Source of the DNA: Siniperca chuatsi
Taxonomy: Eukaryota; Chordata; Actinopteri; Centrarchiformes; Sinipercidae
NCBI RefSeq assembly: GCF_020085105.1
Contig: NC_058061.1
Span: 7,659,284 to 7,723,283, forward strand
DNA: 64,000 nt
Direction: 5' to 3'
In this document: positions 45,884 to 57,420 of the stretch, piece after piece
Numbering within the stretch: position 1 is the stretch's first letter
Layout: each line of letters starts with the position of its first letter
Made by a program: the position numbers and the translations under genes
Notes under the pieces: generated by a model
Databases searched by the model: none
Told to the model about the DNA's origin: nothing
Seen by the model: only the letters and a program-made list of their open reading frames with translations

Positions 45884-47005
45884 GAGGTATAGGCGTATGA
45901 CCACTGGAGCGTTACTGTACACATTCACAACAGATGATCCTCTTTGTGTACGAGGGGGGTGGACCTCGTATGTGTGTCCTCTTGCTCTCTCTGCCCGGGG
46001 GGACAGGTTCACCCCCCACCTCAGTTCCCACTACAACCTTAAATTAATTAGCAGGACTGTGTATGTCAGCTCTTTATTTGTATACATTTGTCTTGCAAGA
46101 TTGGGGGGGGGCCTTATGGCCTTATCCTCATGAACAGGAATTCTAGATAAATAAATGTTAAAAGTTAAATAAAAGCCCAAAATGATAAAAGAACCAAATG
46201 ACCTTATATCTAGCCAGCATCTCATGTATGTGGCCTTTTGTCTGAGTCTCCATATCAGACTATAGGACAAGTGTTCTTAAGATGTTTTACATGTGCTGGT
46301 TTGTAGGATTTGACCAACATAAAGGTTTGTTGATATATTCAGCCAATATTGGCTATTTATTTATGACAGAAAAATCAGTTGTCTTAAAAATGACTTAAAA
46401 TTGACTGACTGAATGAACCTTAAACGTTCCAAAGTGTGGATACACTTCACTAAAGTCAACAAAATTACTACAAAATTTGAAAGGGGAGTGTTCACAACAT
46501 GTGCACCACGTCCCTTGCTTAAATATTTATCTACCGTCCATCATGTTAAAGTAAGAACTTGTGGCATTTTTGATAACTGAGTGCGATGCCTCAGCCTAGA
46601 CCGTATTCTGTGACCCGTCAGTTTCTGTGACCTGTAGCAGTGCAACAATGATTTCGCCTTCAGGTAACATCAAGTGCATCGTACATGCAGAAAAGTGAGG
46701 AGCAAACGCAGTTTTCCCCCGCAGCAAAATGAAAAATGAGTCTGGACAGGGTTAATGAGTGTCACAGAACAGTGACGAAGTATGGGGTGAAAGCCCTACA
46801 CCCTTTCAACACAGTAGAGTCTCTGTGGTTTAGGTATAATACTGAGAGAAACAATTATAGTACATATTTGTTAACTAAGAGATGTCTTCATTCTCCACCA
46901 AACAAACTACCCAAAAAGATTCAATAAGGTATTCGAAAGGATTCTGATTCTGATAAAATGCTAACAAACACCATCTCTAGCCCTCAGTCAGCAAGGTGGG
47001 CATCC

Positions 47006-47045
<40 letters not shown>

Positions 47046-50000
47046 ATACAAACAAGCCCTCATGTCAGCAGCGCTGTGCAAGTAGATTGATGGAGTTTAT
47101 TACCAAGGTCGACTCTCATTCGGCGCCTCTCTCGTCTAAGCCCCGCCCTGTCTTGTCCCAGGGGGGCTGATGGGTAATGAGCTATGAAATATTCCAGTAA
47201 TGGAGACACAGGACGCTGTTCGTTTATAAGAGGGTGTAACCATGGAAACGCACATGGTGGAATCCAGATAAGTGAAATTATTTACCTTGTTTGCCTGGGT
47301 TTCACACACTCATCTGAGACTCTGGCCTCTTCTATAATTATCTTAGTTCATTATCTTTTCTGCTGGCCTCAATGTTTCTCCATCTGTTTCCCTCCTCTGT
47401 TTCTTCCCATAACCTCTCTGCCTCTGAGCTCTCCGGAGCAGCTCTGCTAAGCCAGTCAAAGTCTTTGATCCTGCATATTCCCGTCTCCCCTCCAGTGTGA
47501 CACTCAAACAGACCGGGGAGGGAGTCCGGGGGGGCAGGCTGCTAAATCTGGGTCAGCACAGGGGAGAGGGAGGCAGGGGAGTGGTGGTCAGCTCTGACCC
47601 CAGAACAGGTGCTACAGATCCCAGAGAGGATTTTCTGCAAAGGGCGTCTGTTCCACATAACTCCTGCCAAGAGAGTGAATCACGTCTGCACTTTTTTGGG
47701 GGTTTTCTGGGTCATCTTTTGAGTAAGAAGTGCTGTGTGTCTGTGTGTGGGTCAGTGAGACATAGCTGGAGCAGACAACCATGTGTAATGCATTGTGCTG
47801 ACGGTGAGATCAAAGCATCTCCAGAGGGGTCAGACGTCACACAAATATCACATATATGTGTCCGTTGTTTCCTTTTTAGTTTCTGTTTCATCACTCTCCT
47901 CCTGTCTCTGTCTGTCTGCTCTCAGAGGCTGAAGGATGAGATAGCAGAGGTGACCAATGAGATTGAAAACCTGGGCCTGACTGAAGAGAGGTAAAGTATC
48001 TCTCAACAACCATTTCTGTGCGTGGGCAGCTATGGTCCACTCAGCCTTTGTTTTAGTGGAGGTACATTCATGGGGAAAATTACCAGAAAAATCTCTCAGA
48101 ACAGAGCCCACTGCAACTAACGATTGTTTACGTTATCAGTTAATCTGTTGAATATTTTGTCTAATGATCGTTTAGTCTATACTATGTCAGAAAATAAGGA
48201 CAGAGCTCAAGGTGAAGTTTTCAAATTGCTCATTTTGTCTGACCAACAGTTCAAAACCCAAAGATTTTCAATGGTAAATATTCTTAACACAAGGTCTACT
48301 TACTTAGCTATTCTCGGTGCTTTCAACCGTATCGAAAGCTTCACCTGAGGAAGGATATGTGATATGTGTCCCCAAAGTTGAGAATGAATCTCCACACTCA
48401 AAGATATTTAGTTTACAATTATATAAAACAGAGAAAAGCAGCCTCACGCATTTGAGAAGCTGAAACTAGTGAATGTTTGGCTATTTTTGCTCGATAAATA
48501 AGTCGTCAAATTTATTTCTATGGTACATTTAAAACAACATAAGCTGACCAAAGTGCTTTACAATACGTATGCAGGAAAAAATAAAAAAACTAATCAACAA
48601 CAAAATAAATCATGTGTATACCCAGGCAGAGAGCAAGTTTAAAATATAGTAATTTAAGTACAATTCAAAGCCAAAGAAAAGAGGTGGGCCTTGAGCTGTG
48701 CTTTAAAAGACACGAGCGAGGGGGCAGATCTGATTTGGTGGGGCAGTTTGTTCCACAGACTGGGGCCCAAAACTGTGAAGGCATGCGCTTCCGCCGAGCC
48801 CGAGGGACGACCAGAAATGACTGGTCAGGGGGGTCAGATAGGTAAGGGGGAGCAGATCCTGTTTGTGCTTTGTATACAAACAGTAAAGTTTTGAAATGAA
48901 CTCTAAAACTCACAGGACTTTTGTCAAAATTACTGTGCATTTTTTGTTGATCAGCAAAGCTGACAAATTGATTAATCAATCAACAATCGTTTTAGCGTTA
49001 GTGGGTTTGGTGGTGATTTAACACACTGACAATGTGTTTGTGTGTGCGGAGCCGTTTATTGAGGTTCTGTTCTGTTTAATCTGTGTTTAGGAAAAGCATG
49101 CAGAGGAATAAACAGATGGCCATGGGCCGAAAGAAGTTCAACATGGACCCCAAGAAGGTGAGAATAAATTTTATGTCAGGCTCTTCCTTCTTTCATGTAA
49201 CATATAAGTGTAGAGCTGCAAGTAACGATTATTTTCATTGTTGATTAATCTTTTGATTATTTTCTCAATTTATCATTTAGTCTCATTTCTAAAACCTCAG
49301 AAAATAATGAAAAATGTCCATCCCGGTTACGCTGATAATTATTTAGCTTCTCCTAAATTCTCACATTGGAGAAGCTGCAACCAGAGAATTTTGGTATTTT
49401 TTCCCATAAAAACTGACTCAAAAATATTAATTGATGGTGGTTGCAGCTCTAGATTAATGTTAAGTCTGTGGTGAAACTGACACCCTGTCTTGGACTTAAA
49501 AAAAAAATTAAAATAAGTTTACATATGATCACTTGTTTGTACCTCACTGGACAAAAACTAATTTGGTGTATTGGTATTTTTAGTGTGTGATGTTCAGACG
49601 GGGTTGTGTGTGTTCTGATTTTCTCCTTCAGGGGATTCGCTTCTTGATTGACAGCTCCCTGCTGAAAAACACCAGCGATGACATTGGCCAGTTTCTCTAC
49701 AAGGGTGAAGGGCTTAATAAGACAGCTATTGGCGACTACCTTGGGGAGAGGTAAGTGATACAAACGACATCCTTTCCGAATAATAGTCATTTTTCACAGC
49801 AGACATTTTTACTTGTCATAGCAGAAAAAGCACAGGTGTTACTAATAACATTAATGATGGCTCTGTTCTGTTCGAGTGTTCCAGTAAGTCATGACAGTGA
49901 GGCAGCATGCACAACACCAGGACCCTGAAATTGAAGCAGCTAAATGGAATTCAGCCATCATTAATTTTATTGACTCCTGTGCTTTTCCTACTGTGACTGT

Positions 50001-50108
50001 TCCAAATGTCTTCCGTGAAAAAGGTCTATTCCTCATCAGAAGTAATGATAACAGACCCAGAGAAAAAAGAATGATCCTAATATACAAATCAGGCTCGCTC
50101 TCTCTCTC

Positions 50109-50172
<64 letters not shown>

Positions 50173-53100
50173 ATATGCTTATGGTGCATTAGCAGTTCTA
50201 AAAGATCATCCATTAATCTGTTATCTGATTCGTCCAACTCTTTTAGCCGCCAACTCAGTGAGCGAAACAGAGCTGCGTTCAGTTCTTGATCATGTGTTCT
50301 ATTTACTCCCCGTGTGCGTGTGCATGTGGGTTTGTGTGGGATCATGCGTGTCGTGCAGAGATGACTTCAACATCGAGGTTTTGCATGCCTTCCTGGAGTT
50401 ACACGAGTTCTCAGACTTGAACCTGGTTCAGGCTCTCAGGCAGTTCCTGTGGAGCTTTAGGCTGCCCGGTGAGGCCCAGAAGATCGACCGCATGATGGAG
50501 GCGTTCGCCCAGCGGTACTGTCGCTGTAACCCTGGAGTGTTTCAGAGTACAGGTACATACATGTCTATGTGTGTTCAGGAAACTGAGCCAGCCAGAAATA
50601 AAAAAAAAAAAGTTTACAGTCACAGTTTTTAACTTCTTTCTTTTTTGAGTAAGACACAATAAGTAAAAAATACAGAATTTATTACAGGAGCCAGTAGTAA
50701 AACAATTATTATTCACAAAGAGTCCATTTCACAGCCTGTATTCTGGCCACATACTGTATGTAGGGCTCTGAAAAATCACAAAAACACATCACAGACAATG
50801 CATGTGCATTTAATGAATAGTTGTTGCACATTTCTGTCTTGGCGTACGTAGCTTATCATGTAAAAAATTTAAATAATTGATTTAAATCAGCTGATAGCAC
50901 AGAGAAACACAGGAAGATTGTTGTCAAGTCCTAAAAAAGTGCACACACTTTGTCTCTTTTACAGATACCTGTTACGTGTTGTCGTTTGCTGTGATCATGT
51001 TGAACACCAGTCTACACAACCCTAACGTGAAGGACAAACCCTCCGTTCAGAGATTCACAGCGATGAACAGAGGAATCAATGATGGAGGAGACCTGCCAGA
51101 GGAGCTACTCAGGGTGAGAGAAGTTTATTATTTTAAAACAACTCAAGAGTTTCTATTTCAGCTACACAAACAGCTCAAATCACATCTCCCTCTGTGATAT
51201 ATTTGGGCAGTAACAGTGTGCACAGTTGTAATACTACAAAAACACAGTGGTTTTAGTTGCCTTGATGAATTGTGCCAAATCACACCAGAAAAAGTAGCTG
51301 TAATTTCAGAGTTTTCTACACCTGCATCCTGTTCAGGGTCACATGGAGCTGCAGCCTGTTTCACATCCCTAACACACACAAACACCTGCATGTGATTGAT
51401 TTGGCTGGTCGGGTCAGGTTAAACCCTGGACTGTCTCGCTGTGAAGAAGCACTATTAACCATTAAACCACTGTGCCACCACTGTAAAGCGTTATTTCATT
51501 ATTAAATCTAGATTTAATCTCAATCTGTGAACCAGTGCTATAGACCTTGTTTATATTTTTGGCATTGTGTATATTTTGGATCTCTGTTTATTGATATTTT
51601 ATATTTGCACTCTTTCCTAATTTGTACTGCAACTGCTGCACAACAATTTCCTTCGGGATAAATAAAGTTTTCTTTTATCTTATTGTGATTTGAGAGTAGT
51701 TATCACCTGAGAAATAATTTTGATATATCTTAAATGTTACTGATTCCTTGTTTTAAAGGACAGCCAATACCTTTAACTGCATAACCATCATTTTCACATA
51801 TAGATTATTTTATCTGAGACCATATCAGCCACATTAATATAGATTAATAATTAAATAGGTGTATCCAAAATATTGTCCGATAATTAATATTGAAGTGTTC
51901 ATTTTCAATTTGGCATTTATGTGATGCTTTGTCCCGGTGCAGCTTAATGTCATTGCACACTGTCAAATGATTCTTAACCAGACAAACCTAAAATGAATGC
52001 AAAGCTCGATGCTTGGGATCATCTGGCAACAAGACTATGTATATTTTGGCTTCCCAGCAGATAAAAGACAAGGATTGTGAAATGGTCAAAAGATATTGTA
52101 GCCAAAATCAACAGTCCCATTTCGAAGAAAAACTGCCCCCAAAGATGCAAAAACAATCTTTGCTCTTTTTTTTTTTTTTTCAATTTTTCAATGAAACAGG
52201 CCTCACAGCAAATATCCTGCCTGTATTCATGCTCCTATGCCACCCAATAATCCATATTATAGCATTTCATCTTTCTCATCTTCATCACCTTTATCTCACC
52301 CTCTCTGTAGAACCTGTACGACAGCATCAAGAATGAACCCTTTAAGATCCCAGAGGACGATGGGAACGACCTCACACACACCTTCTTCAACCCCGACAGA
52401 GAAGGATGGCTGCTGAAACTCGGTGTGTGCATCCATGTGAAATACTTAATTTACGTTTTTTTAATTTCATTCATTCAGTCTGGATCAGTTATTGACTGTG
52501 AGCTGGAGGGTCCTCTAGTGGACTGGATTTGTAACAGCGCCTTTAACATGATGAGGACAAACTTGTGTTGTTGCCTCATGTTGAAACTATTTTTTGTAAT
52601 ACTCTTTTATTGACATTCTTCTTGTTTGTTTGTGTTTCATGGGTTTTGACTCCAGGAGGTACGTACCCTTAAACTCCCCAGCTTTAATGCACTGCTTTGC
52701 TTCTGAGCTGCCCCCTCCTCCCCTCTCCTTTTTACCCCCACTGGCTGTATGCATCACCTTCACTTCAGTTAGATTCAGAATAAATCATTCATTTCTGTAT
52801 CTACCTTCGCCCTGCGCTGTATGCTGTTACACCCTGATGTGAAAAAAAAAAATCAAGTTGTTTCACATCTGTTTCTAACCTCAGCTTTCATCTTTGCGAT
52901 CAGTCGGCTCGATTTAACCTGCTGATGACAGAAAACTTTAGTTGTTGGACTTCATATGACGACAGCAACGCCGTCTTTACTGAAGTCGTGGCTCTCCTGT
53001 AATCTCTCCTCAGGTGGACGAGTTAAGACCTGGAAGAGACGCTGGTTTATTCTCACAGATAATTGCCTCTACTACTTTGAATACACAACTGTAAGTACTT

Positions 53101-54113
53101 CCTGTTTGGCTACATTGCAGCATAAGAGCAGAGATATCTGATACATATTGTATGTAGGCTTAAGTACTTTGATCTCTCATATTGTAATTTATTTTCTCCC
53201 TCTGCTGTTTATAAGGATAAGGAACCGAGAGGAATTATTCCACTGGAAAATCTGAGTATCAGAGAAGTCGATGACTCCAAGAAACCGGTAAAGTCTTTCT
53301 GCCACATTTTGTCATATAATTTACTATCTGCTGTTTTTCTCTCTCTCAATAAGATCTTTAGCTGAGCGTCATGTCAGAAAAGAGGGATGGAAATATCCAA
53401 AAAGTTAAAATGCAAATTAAGCAATCATTTGGTGATGTTTTTAAAACGTTATTCTCCTCTAAATGTTAATATAACAGCTTGCACCTATTGTGGCTGGATA
53501 TCCATTAGTTGCTTTAATCAAACCCCACTAAGTGTCATTCTTTGTTTTCCTCTTTAAAACATGGCCAGTGTTGGCAGATACAGAGCAGCGCCTTTCTCAC
53601 CACAAATCAGTTATTTTGTTCCTCGATTCCTTTTTTATATCCCGTCATCGGGAAATCTATTTATTCCCTCCAACATAAAACGCACCTAATTTGGTGATTT
53701 TTGCACTTTTCAGACATTTCCTGTTGACATAAAACTCCTGACTCATCTTGTTTGTTCTGCTCTCTCCCAGAACTGCTTTGAGCTCTACATCCCAGACCAC
53801 AAGGATCAGGTGATCAAGGCCTGCAAGACGGAGGCAGACGGCCGCGTCGTCGAGGGAAACCACACTTTTTACAGAATCTCCGCCCCGACCGCAGAGGAGA
53901 AGGACGAATGGATCAACAGCATCAAGTGAGCCACATTTAAACTCCCTCCCTCTCTCTCCTGCAGATGAGTATGATGATGATGATTTCCTGTAAGTCTTGT
54001 TATCTAACCCTCCTTCATCATCTTCCACCTGCAGAGCTGCCATCAGCAAAGACCCCTTCTATGAGATGCTGGCTGCTCGGAAGAAGAAGGTCTCGTCTCT
54101 GAAGGGGCTGTAG
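39755..54113 (+). CDS. cyth1: Cytohesin-1, ARF guanine-nucleotide exchange factor, complete
   Basis: Activates ARF GTPases at the plasma membrane and is recruited there by phosphoinositides. Exons: 39755-39782, 44859-44941, 47926-47990, 49091-49157, 49632-49750, 50359-50552, 50965-51113, 52311-52422, (optional 52656-52658), 53014-53090, 53216-53287, 53771-53925, 54035-54113; 399 codons without the 3-nt exon, 400 with it (human 398). Order: N-terminal coiled coil (about 10-60, [13 protein letters not shown]), Sec7 domain (about 75-204) with catalytic Glu159 in [16 protein letters not shown] domain (about 262-378) with the diglycine at 273-274 and [13 protein letters not shown], and a polybasic tail (ARKKKVSS). 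The tail and overall wording fit CYTH1 better than CYTH2/3/4. The ATG has A at -3 and G at +4. Which teleost co-orthologue this is remains open. Confidence 0.96.
40480..40648. repeat. Imperfect inverted repeat (hairpin) in cyth1 intron 1
   Basis: AAAGCTATCAAAATGGACTA at 40480 is the near-complement of 40621-40648, whose reverse complement begins AAAGCTATCAGAATGGACTA. Inner segments AAGGTAGC (about 40526) and GCTACCTT (about 40599) also pair. It looks like a small foldback MITE. Confidence 0.7.
42690..42933. repeat. Family A MITE-like repeat, copy 9
   Basis: Ends ATAGTTGTTAGTCGCAGCCC and contains TGATGGGCATTTTTCACTAT and TTTTATAGACCAAACATTAA. One end is lost. In cyth1 intron 1. Confidence 0.75.
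44617..44638. repeat. GT microsatellite
   Basis: About 11 GT units in cyth1 intron 1. Confidence 0.9.
44782..44804. repeat. GT microsatellite
   Basis: About 11 GT units, 55 bases before cyth1 exon 2. Confidence 0.9.
45170..45680. repeat. Interspersed repeat with TTTTAATGGTCAGTATGAAC motif
   Basis: AATGATAGGTTCACAGTTTT at the start and GATCTTTTAATGGTCAGTAT followed by GAACAGGAGGAATAA near the end are words I know from a dispersed fish repeat. There is a single copy here, so the call rests on recall. In cyth1 intron 2. Confidence 0.4.
45849..45881. repeat. (GT)16 microsatellite
   Basis: Pure GT tract in cyth1 intron 2. Confidence 0.95.
47009..47041. repeat. (AC)16 microsatellite
   Basis: Pure AC tract followed by an A-rich run, in cyth1 intron 2. 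Confidence 0.95.
48110..48992. repeat. Family A MITE-like repeat, copy 10, split by a LINE fragment
   Basis: Left part: GCAACTAACGATTGTTTACG to GAATGTTTGGCTATTTTTGC (about 48110-48500). Right part: TTGATTAATCAATCAACAAT onward (about 48940-48992). Between them sits LINE-derived sequence. In cyth1 intron 3. Confidence 0.65.
48502..48930 (-). mobile_element. L2-type LINE, 3' end of ORF2 plus tail, antisense
   Basis: The minus strand encodes [20 protein letters not shown] and, after frameshifts, a WNKLP-like region, text typical of the extreme C-terminus of L2-type fish LINE reverse transcriptases. It is followed by the tail AGCACTTTGGTCAGCTTATG ending AAATAAATTTGAC. It is heavily 5'-truncated and inactive. 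Confidence 0.7.
49214..49453. repeat. Family A MITE-like repeat, copy 11
   Basis: AGCTGCAAGTAACGATTATT at the left and TTGATGGTGGTTGCAGCTCT at the right, about 240 bp apart in cyth1 intron 4. Confidence 0.8.
49797..49995. repeat. Terminal-inverted-repeat element (family J), copy 2
   Basis: AGCAGAAAAAGCACAGGTGT and CATTAATGATGGC are answered by GCCATCATTAATTTTATTGA and CCTGTGCTTTTCCTACTGTG, a clear inverted pair in cyth1 intron 5. Confidence 0.7.
50111..50170. repeat. (AT)30 microsatellite
   Basis: Sixty bases of pure AT preceded by a CT-rich run, in cyth1 intron 5 about 190 bp before exon 6. It gives Tyr-Ile open frames on both strands that are artefacts. Confidence 0.97.
51550..51684 (+). 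mobile_element. LINE 3' tail
   Basis: GGCATTGTGTATATTTTGGA to CACAACAATTTCCTTCGGGA followed by TAAATAAAGTTTTCTTTTAT, a standard fish LINE 3' terminus. It is a relative of the 31.38-kb piece. In cyth1 intron 7. Confidence 0.65.
52656..52658 (+). CDS. cyth1: cyth1 3-nt microexon (GG/GGG switch)
   Basis: TTTTGACTCCAG precedes and GTACGT follows the triplet GAG. Exon 8 leaves one base (G) and exon 10 starts GTGGACGA. Skipping gives Gly-Gly before Arg-Val; inclusion gives Gly-Gly-Gly, with frame preserved either way. Cytohesins are known for exactly this diglycine/triglycine variation at the start of the PH domain: the 2G form selects PI(3,4,5)P3, while the 3G form binds it less selectively. The microexon sits between exons 8 and 10 as expected. 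Usage is not shown by sequence. Confidence 0.85.
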
Positions 54114-55000
54114 AGCTGCTGAGGATTAAACATTGAAACAAGCACAGCTTGGACTTAATGCAGCTGCCTGGATGTGGACCTGAAACTCCTGCTGCTGCAG
54201 TGACACTTGGACCTGCCACAGAGGATTCAGCTTTTAATGAAGCTCTTCCTTCATCACCTTCAGTACCGACACCCCGCTCTCTACAGGTTTGACCTTATGT
54301 TCAAAGTTTCATGATTCACTCATAAACCTCTTTTTTATCCTCAAACATCTCCCTTTACACTCTACTCCTGCTGTGCCCTCTGGTTAGGACTCCCACTCTT
54401 AAAATATGCTGTAACGACTGAAATGTGTCTGATTCCCCTCAGAGCCGCTTCACACAGACGTGTTTGGTCTGATGTGGAACATCGAGTCTCTACAGCTACT
54501 CAAACATTTAATAGGAGGGAAAACATGAAGAGTGCAGGGAGCGTGTAACATGTACTGAAACATGAATTACTTTGGTTCGTAGCTGAACCTGAGGTGAGAA
54601 AAAGACGCAGCACATTACGATGGAAGGAGTGGGGGCAGCTGATGAATGAATCACATCATACATTAATGTGATTCAGATACATTTCAGAAGAGCCTAAAAC
54701 ACTTTCAGTTAGTTTACAACCAATCTCTATTTTGATCAGCTGAAGTCTGGTTTCCAGACATGGATTAAACCTCGTCCTCTAATAAAACACTTAAGGTGTT
54801 TCAGTAGATATCGTCATTAAGTGCAGGACTGATCTCGTCTGGGACACTTGACTGTATCGTTTAGTCTGATTTGCCATAAAAATGCTTTTTTCTAAGCCTG
54901 TTTTCTTACTGCTGTTGGTCTTTTGTCAAAGTACTGTTAATGCATAAATAGCTAAATATTTATTTATCCAGATTTCTTGTAATTTATTACATTTTGTCTC

Positions 55001-55006
55001 ATTAAA
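55001..55006 (+). terminator. cyth1: Candidate polyadenylation signal of cyth1
   Basis: ATTAAA about 890 bases after the stop codon, followed by GT/T-rich text (GGTATTTCTGGTTTTTC). The interval from the stop to here is free of the repeats that begin further on, fitting a 3' UTR. Confidence 0.5.
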
Positions 55007-55624
55007 AGTTTGCAAACCAATATTCTCTGGTATTTCTGGTTTTTCAATTGTGTTTTCATTTGAAATGTGTTTGTGGATGATTTTATGCTGCTTGGACCAA
55101 ATCTTAACCACAGAATTTAGAAGATGCAGCAAACCACTAAATACTGACACTAAAATAAATAAATCTGACATGTGCTCATCTACTGTAACTGTACAGCTAC
55201 AACAGCTCAAGCATCATAATGACTGGACACGGTTTTAAACCATCAATGCATTCAATCAGGAAAAACAATCTCTTATGTACATCAGATATTATATATAACA
55301 ACTTAAAAAGGTGATAACTTGTTTCTGCTGCCCCAAAGTGGCCAAAAAATAATTTCTTTGTCATTAGACGCAATTAAAAAGGCATGGCAGAATCAGATTT
55401 GTGAACCAAATATTTATATTAAATCTTTCCGTGTAAAACACTTCTGAGGATGTAAAATTAACTTGAATTCACCTGGGACTGCAAAAATCTAGAGAGAGAA
55501 AGAATTCTTTAGATTTTTTCTTAAGGTATTTCCTTAAACCTGCAAAGACTTTTTGGCCACTTGGGGGCAGCAAAAACAAACTGAACACTGACATAATATC
55601 ACCTTATAAAGTTGTTAGGGTGAA

Positions 55625-55860
55625 CTAGGGTCAAACAGTTGCTTATTTACACATCCAGCAGTTACTGAGCAACATTAGCATTCATTTAGTCGTGTTAATG
55701 TCCGCCTGATAAATCTAAGTCCAATATACACACTCTCTTTTAAAGTCTCTACCAACTCCTGAGGGAAATATCTGGCTCTTTAGCTGCTGTTTGGTGCTGG
55801 TTTAGCAGGTTCACCTGCTGCTGCCTTTCGCAACATGACATCCTTTTACCTTTTTAAAAT
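55625..55860 (-). repeat. Family H element, partial
   Basis: GCTTATTTACACATCCAGCA and AGTCTCTACCAACTCCTGAG recur at 60.60 kb. CTCTTTAGCTGCTGTTTGG is the inverted counterpart of text inside the copy at 16.1 kb. Confidence 0.55.
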
Positions 55861-57195
55861 AAAATGTTGTCTTTGTATGTTGCTACGACGACAAGGGTTA
55901 AAAAAAATCAACCATTGCACCAAACAAAAAAGGTCACATTTAAAGTTATTTTAAAAACTCACCACATCGTCCTTTAATTTACAAAGATAATAACACAGAA
56001 ACTGTACAGTTAGCTTTGATTACTGCTGTAAGCAGAGGTGTAAACTCACTGTAAGAGCTCTTAAAAACTGTTATTAAGGCCCCTCGAGGGATTGTAATAC
56101 TTCACACCCGTCTGTTTACCGTCACAGCCTTCATTAAACATAAGGGACATTCACTGATGAAGTCTCTATTGCTATCTTATAAATGCAACATGTACATGCA
56201 AGATGTATGTACAGTAGAAGTAGATTTTTTTGAAATGCTTGTAGTTAGTAATACTAAAAAACAGAAATCCACAGTGTGATGACGTCAAGTGTTTAAACAT
56301 AAATTATCTAACAGAGTAACATATCAGGTAAACCACAGGATCTTAAATAGAAATAAAATAAGAAGATTTACCCCCTGAATGCATCACATACATCTGCTCC
56401 TGTGTGTGCGTGTGTGTGTGAGTGAGAGAGTCACTTCCTGGCACACACTGATGAAGGTTAAAGCTGAAGTGACGCTGAAGACTCCCAGCATCCCGCTGAC
56501 ACTCAGTGTGTCCGACTGTCCCGTCTGCAGGGGCGAGCCGACCTCCACCGAGACCTTCAACCACCAGGACCGAAGAAGACCGAAGCCACCAGCCTCCTGC
56601 TCAACATGAAAACACAAACACGGAGAAAATATGTTGAGTATTTTGTCTACAACGTCTGGTATGAGTGAATCAGTCGTGGTTCATTGTTATCAGGAAGGGC
56701 GTGATGTGAAGGCTGAAGGCCGGCAGAAAGAATTTAGCCTCAGTTTGTCTCTCACATCATCGTCACGCTGAAGTCACAAGCTTCTGTTTTTTCTGAAAGA
56801 TGTTTCAAAACTCAGAGCGTCGTTTAACATCATTTAACACAGTTTTGAAGAAATTTCCAGAGTCGTCAAACACTCTTCTGTCAATCTGGATTAAAAAATA
56901 TTCATAGTCTTTATTCTTAAACCAAAAAAAAGATGGTAGGTGGAGGTGAAAACACATTATTATGTATGAAAATATAAAAAGGAAAATAACATTAATATAG
57001 ATAAATGTACCTGATAAAATAACGTTTTAATTGTTTTTTGAGCTAATTTGTATGTCACTTCCTGCTACCATCTTTGGACTTAAATAAATATAAAATAGTT
57101 GTAAAAACTTGACGAAGACCCAACTGGGACCAAAATAGTGTCTATTTAAATAAATTGGTGGTTTGGAGTCACTGATGCTCTTTTCCAACAGTCTT

Positions 57196-57420
57196 GCGCT
57201 TTTTATTTATATAACACAATATTACAAATCACAAAAATTAACTTCAAAGGGGTTTTACAATCTGTAAGCATACGACAGCCTCTGTCCTTACACCCTCGAT
57301 TCAGACTCCCTAAAAATCCCTTTAACGTGGGAAAAAAATGGAAGAAACCTCAGCAACAGCGGACGGAACTAAAAGCATTTTTAAATCCAAAGACAGTTGA
57401 TTAAACAGTTTTTATTGCAG
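57196..57420 (-). mobile_element. LINE-type 3' UTR fragment
   Basis: GGGGTTTTACAATCTGTAAG, ACGACAGCCTCTGTCCTTAC and AATGGAAGAAACCTCAGCAA are words of a widespread fish LINE 3' region. On the minus strand it ends TTATATAAATAAAAAGCGC. Confidence 0.55.

Noticed and set aside
48665..48979. 104-codon minus-strand open frame in cyth1 intron 3
   Set aside because: It matches the C-terminal wording of fish LINE polyproteins and lies next to a LINE tail; it is an inactive fragment.
49851..50345. Overlapping open frames on both strands with Tyr-Ile repeats
   Set aside because: They are created by the (AT)30 tract and flanking MITE and intron sequence; the true coding exon starts at 50359.
56384..56617. 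Possible minus-strand exon with a hydrophobic segment between cyth1 and pgs1
   Set aside because: There is no recognised homology, part of it is CA-repeat-derived (THTRTH), and no convincing partner exons are seen.
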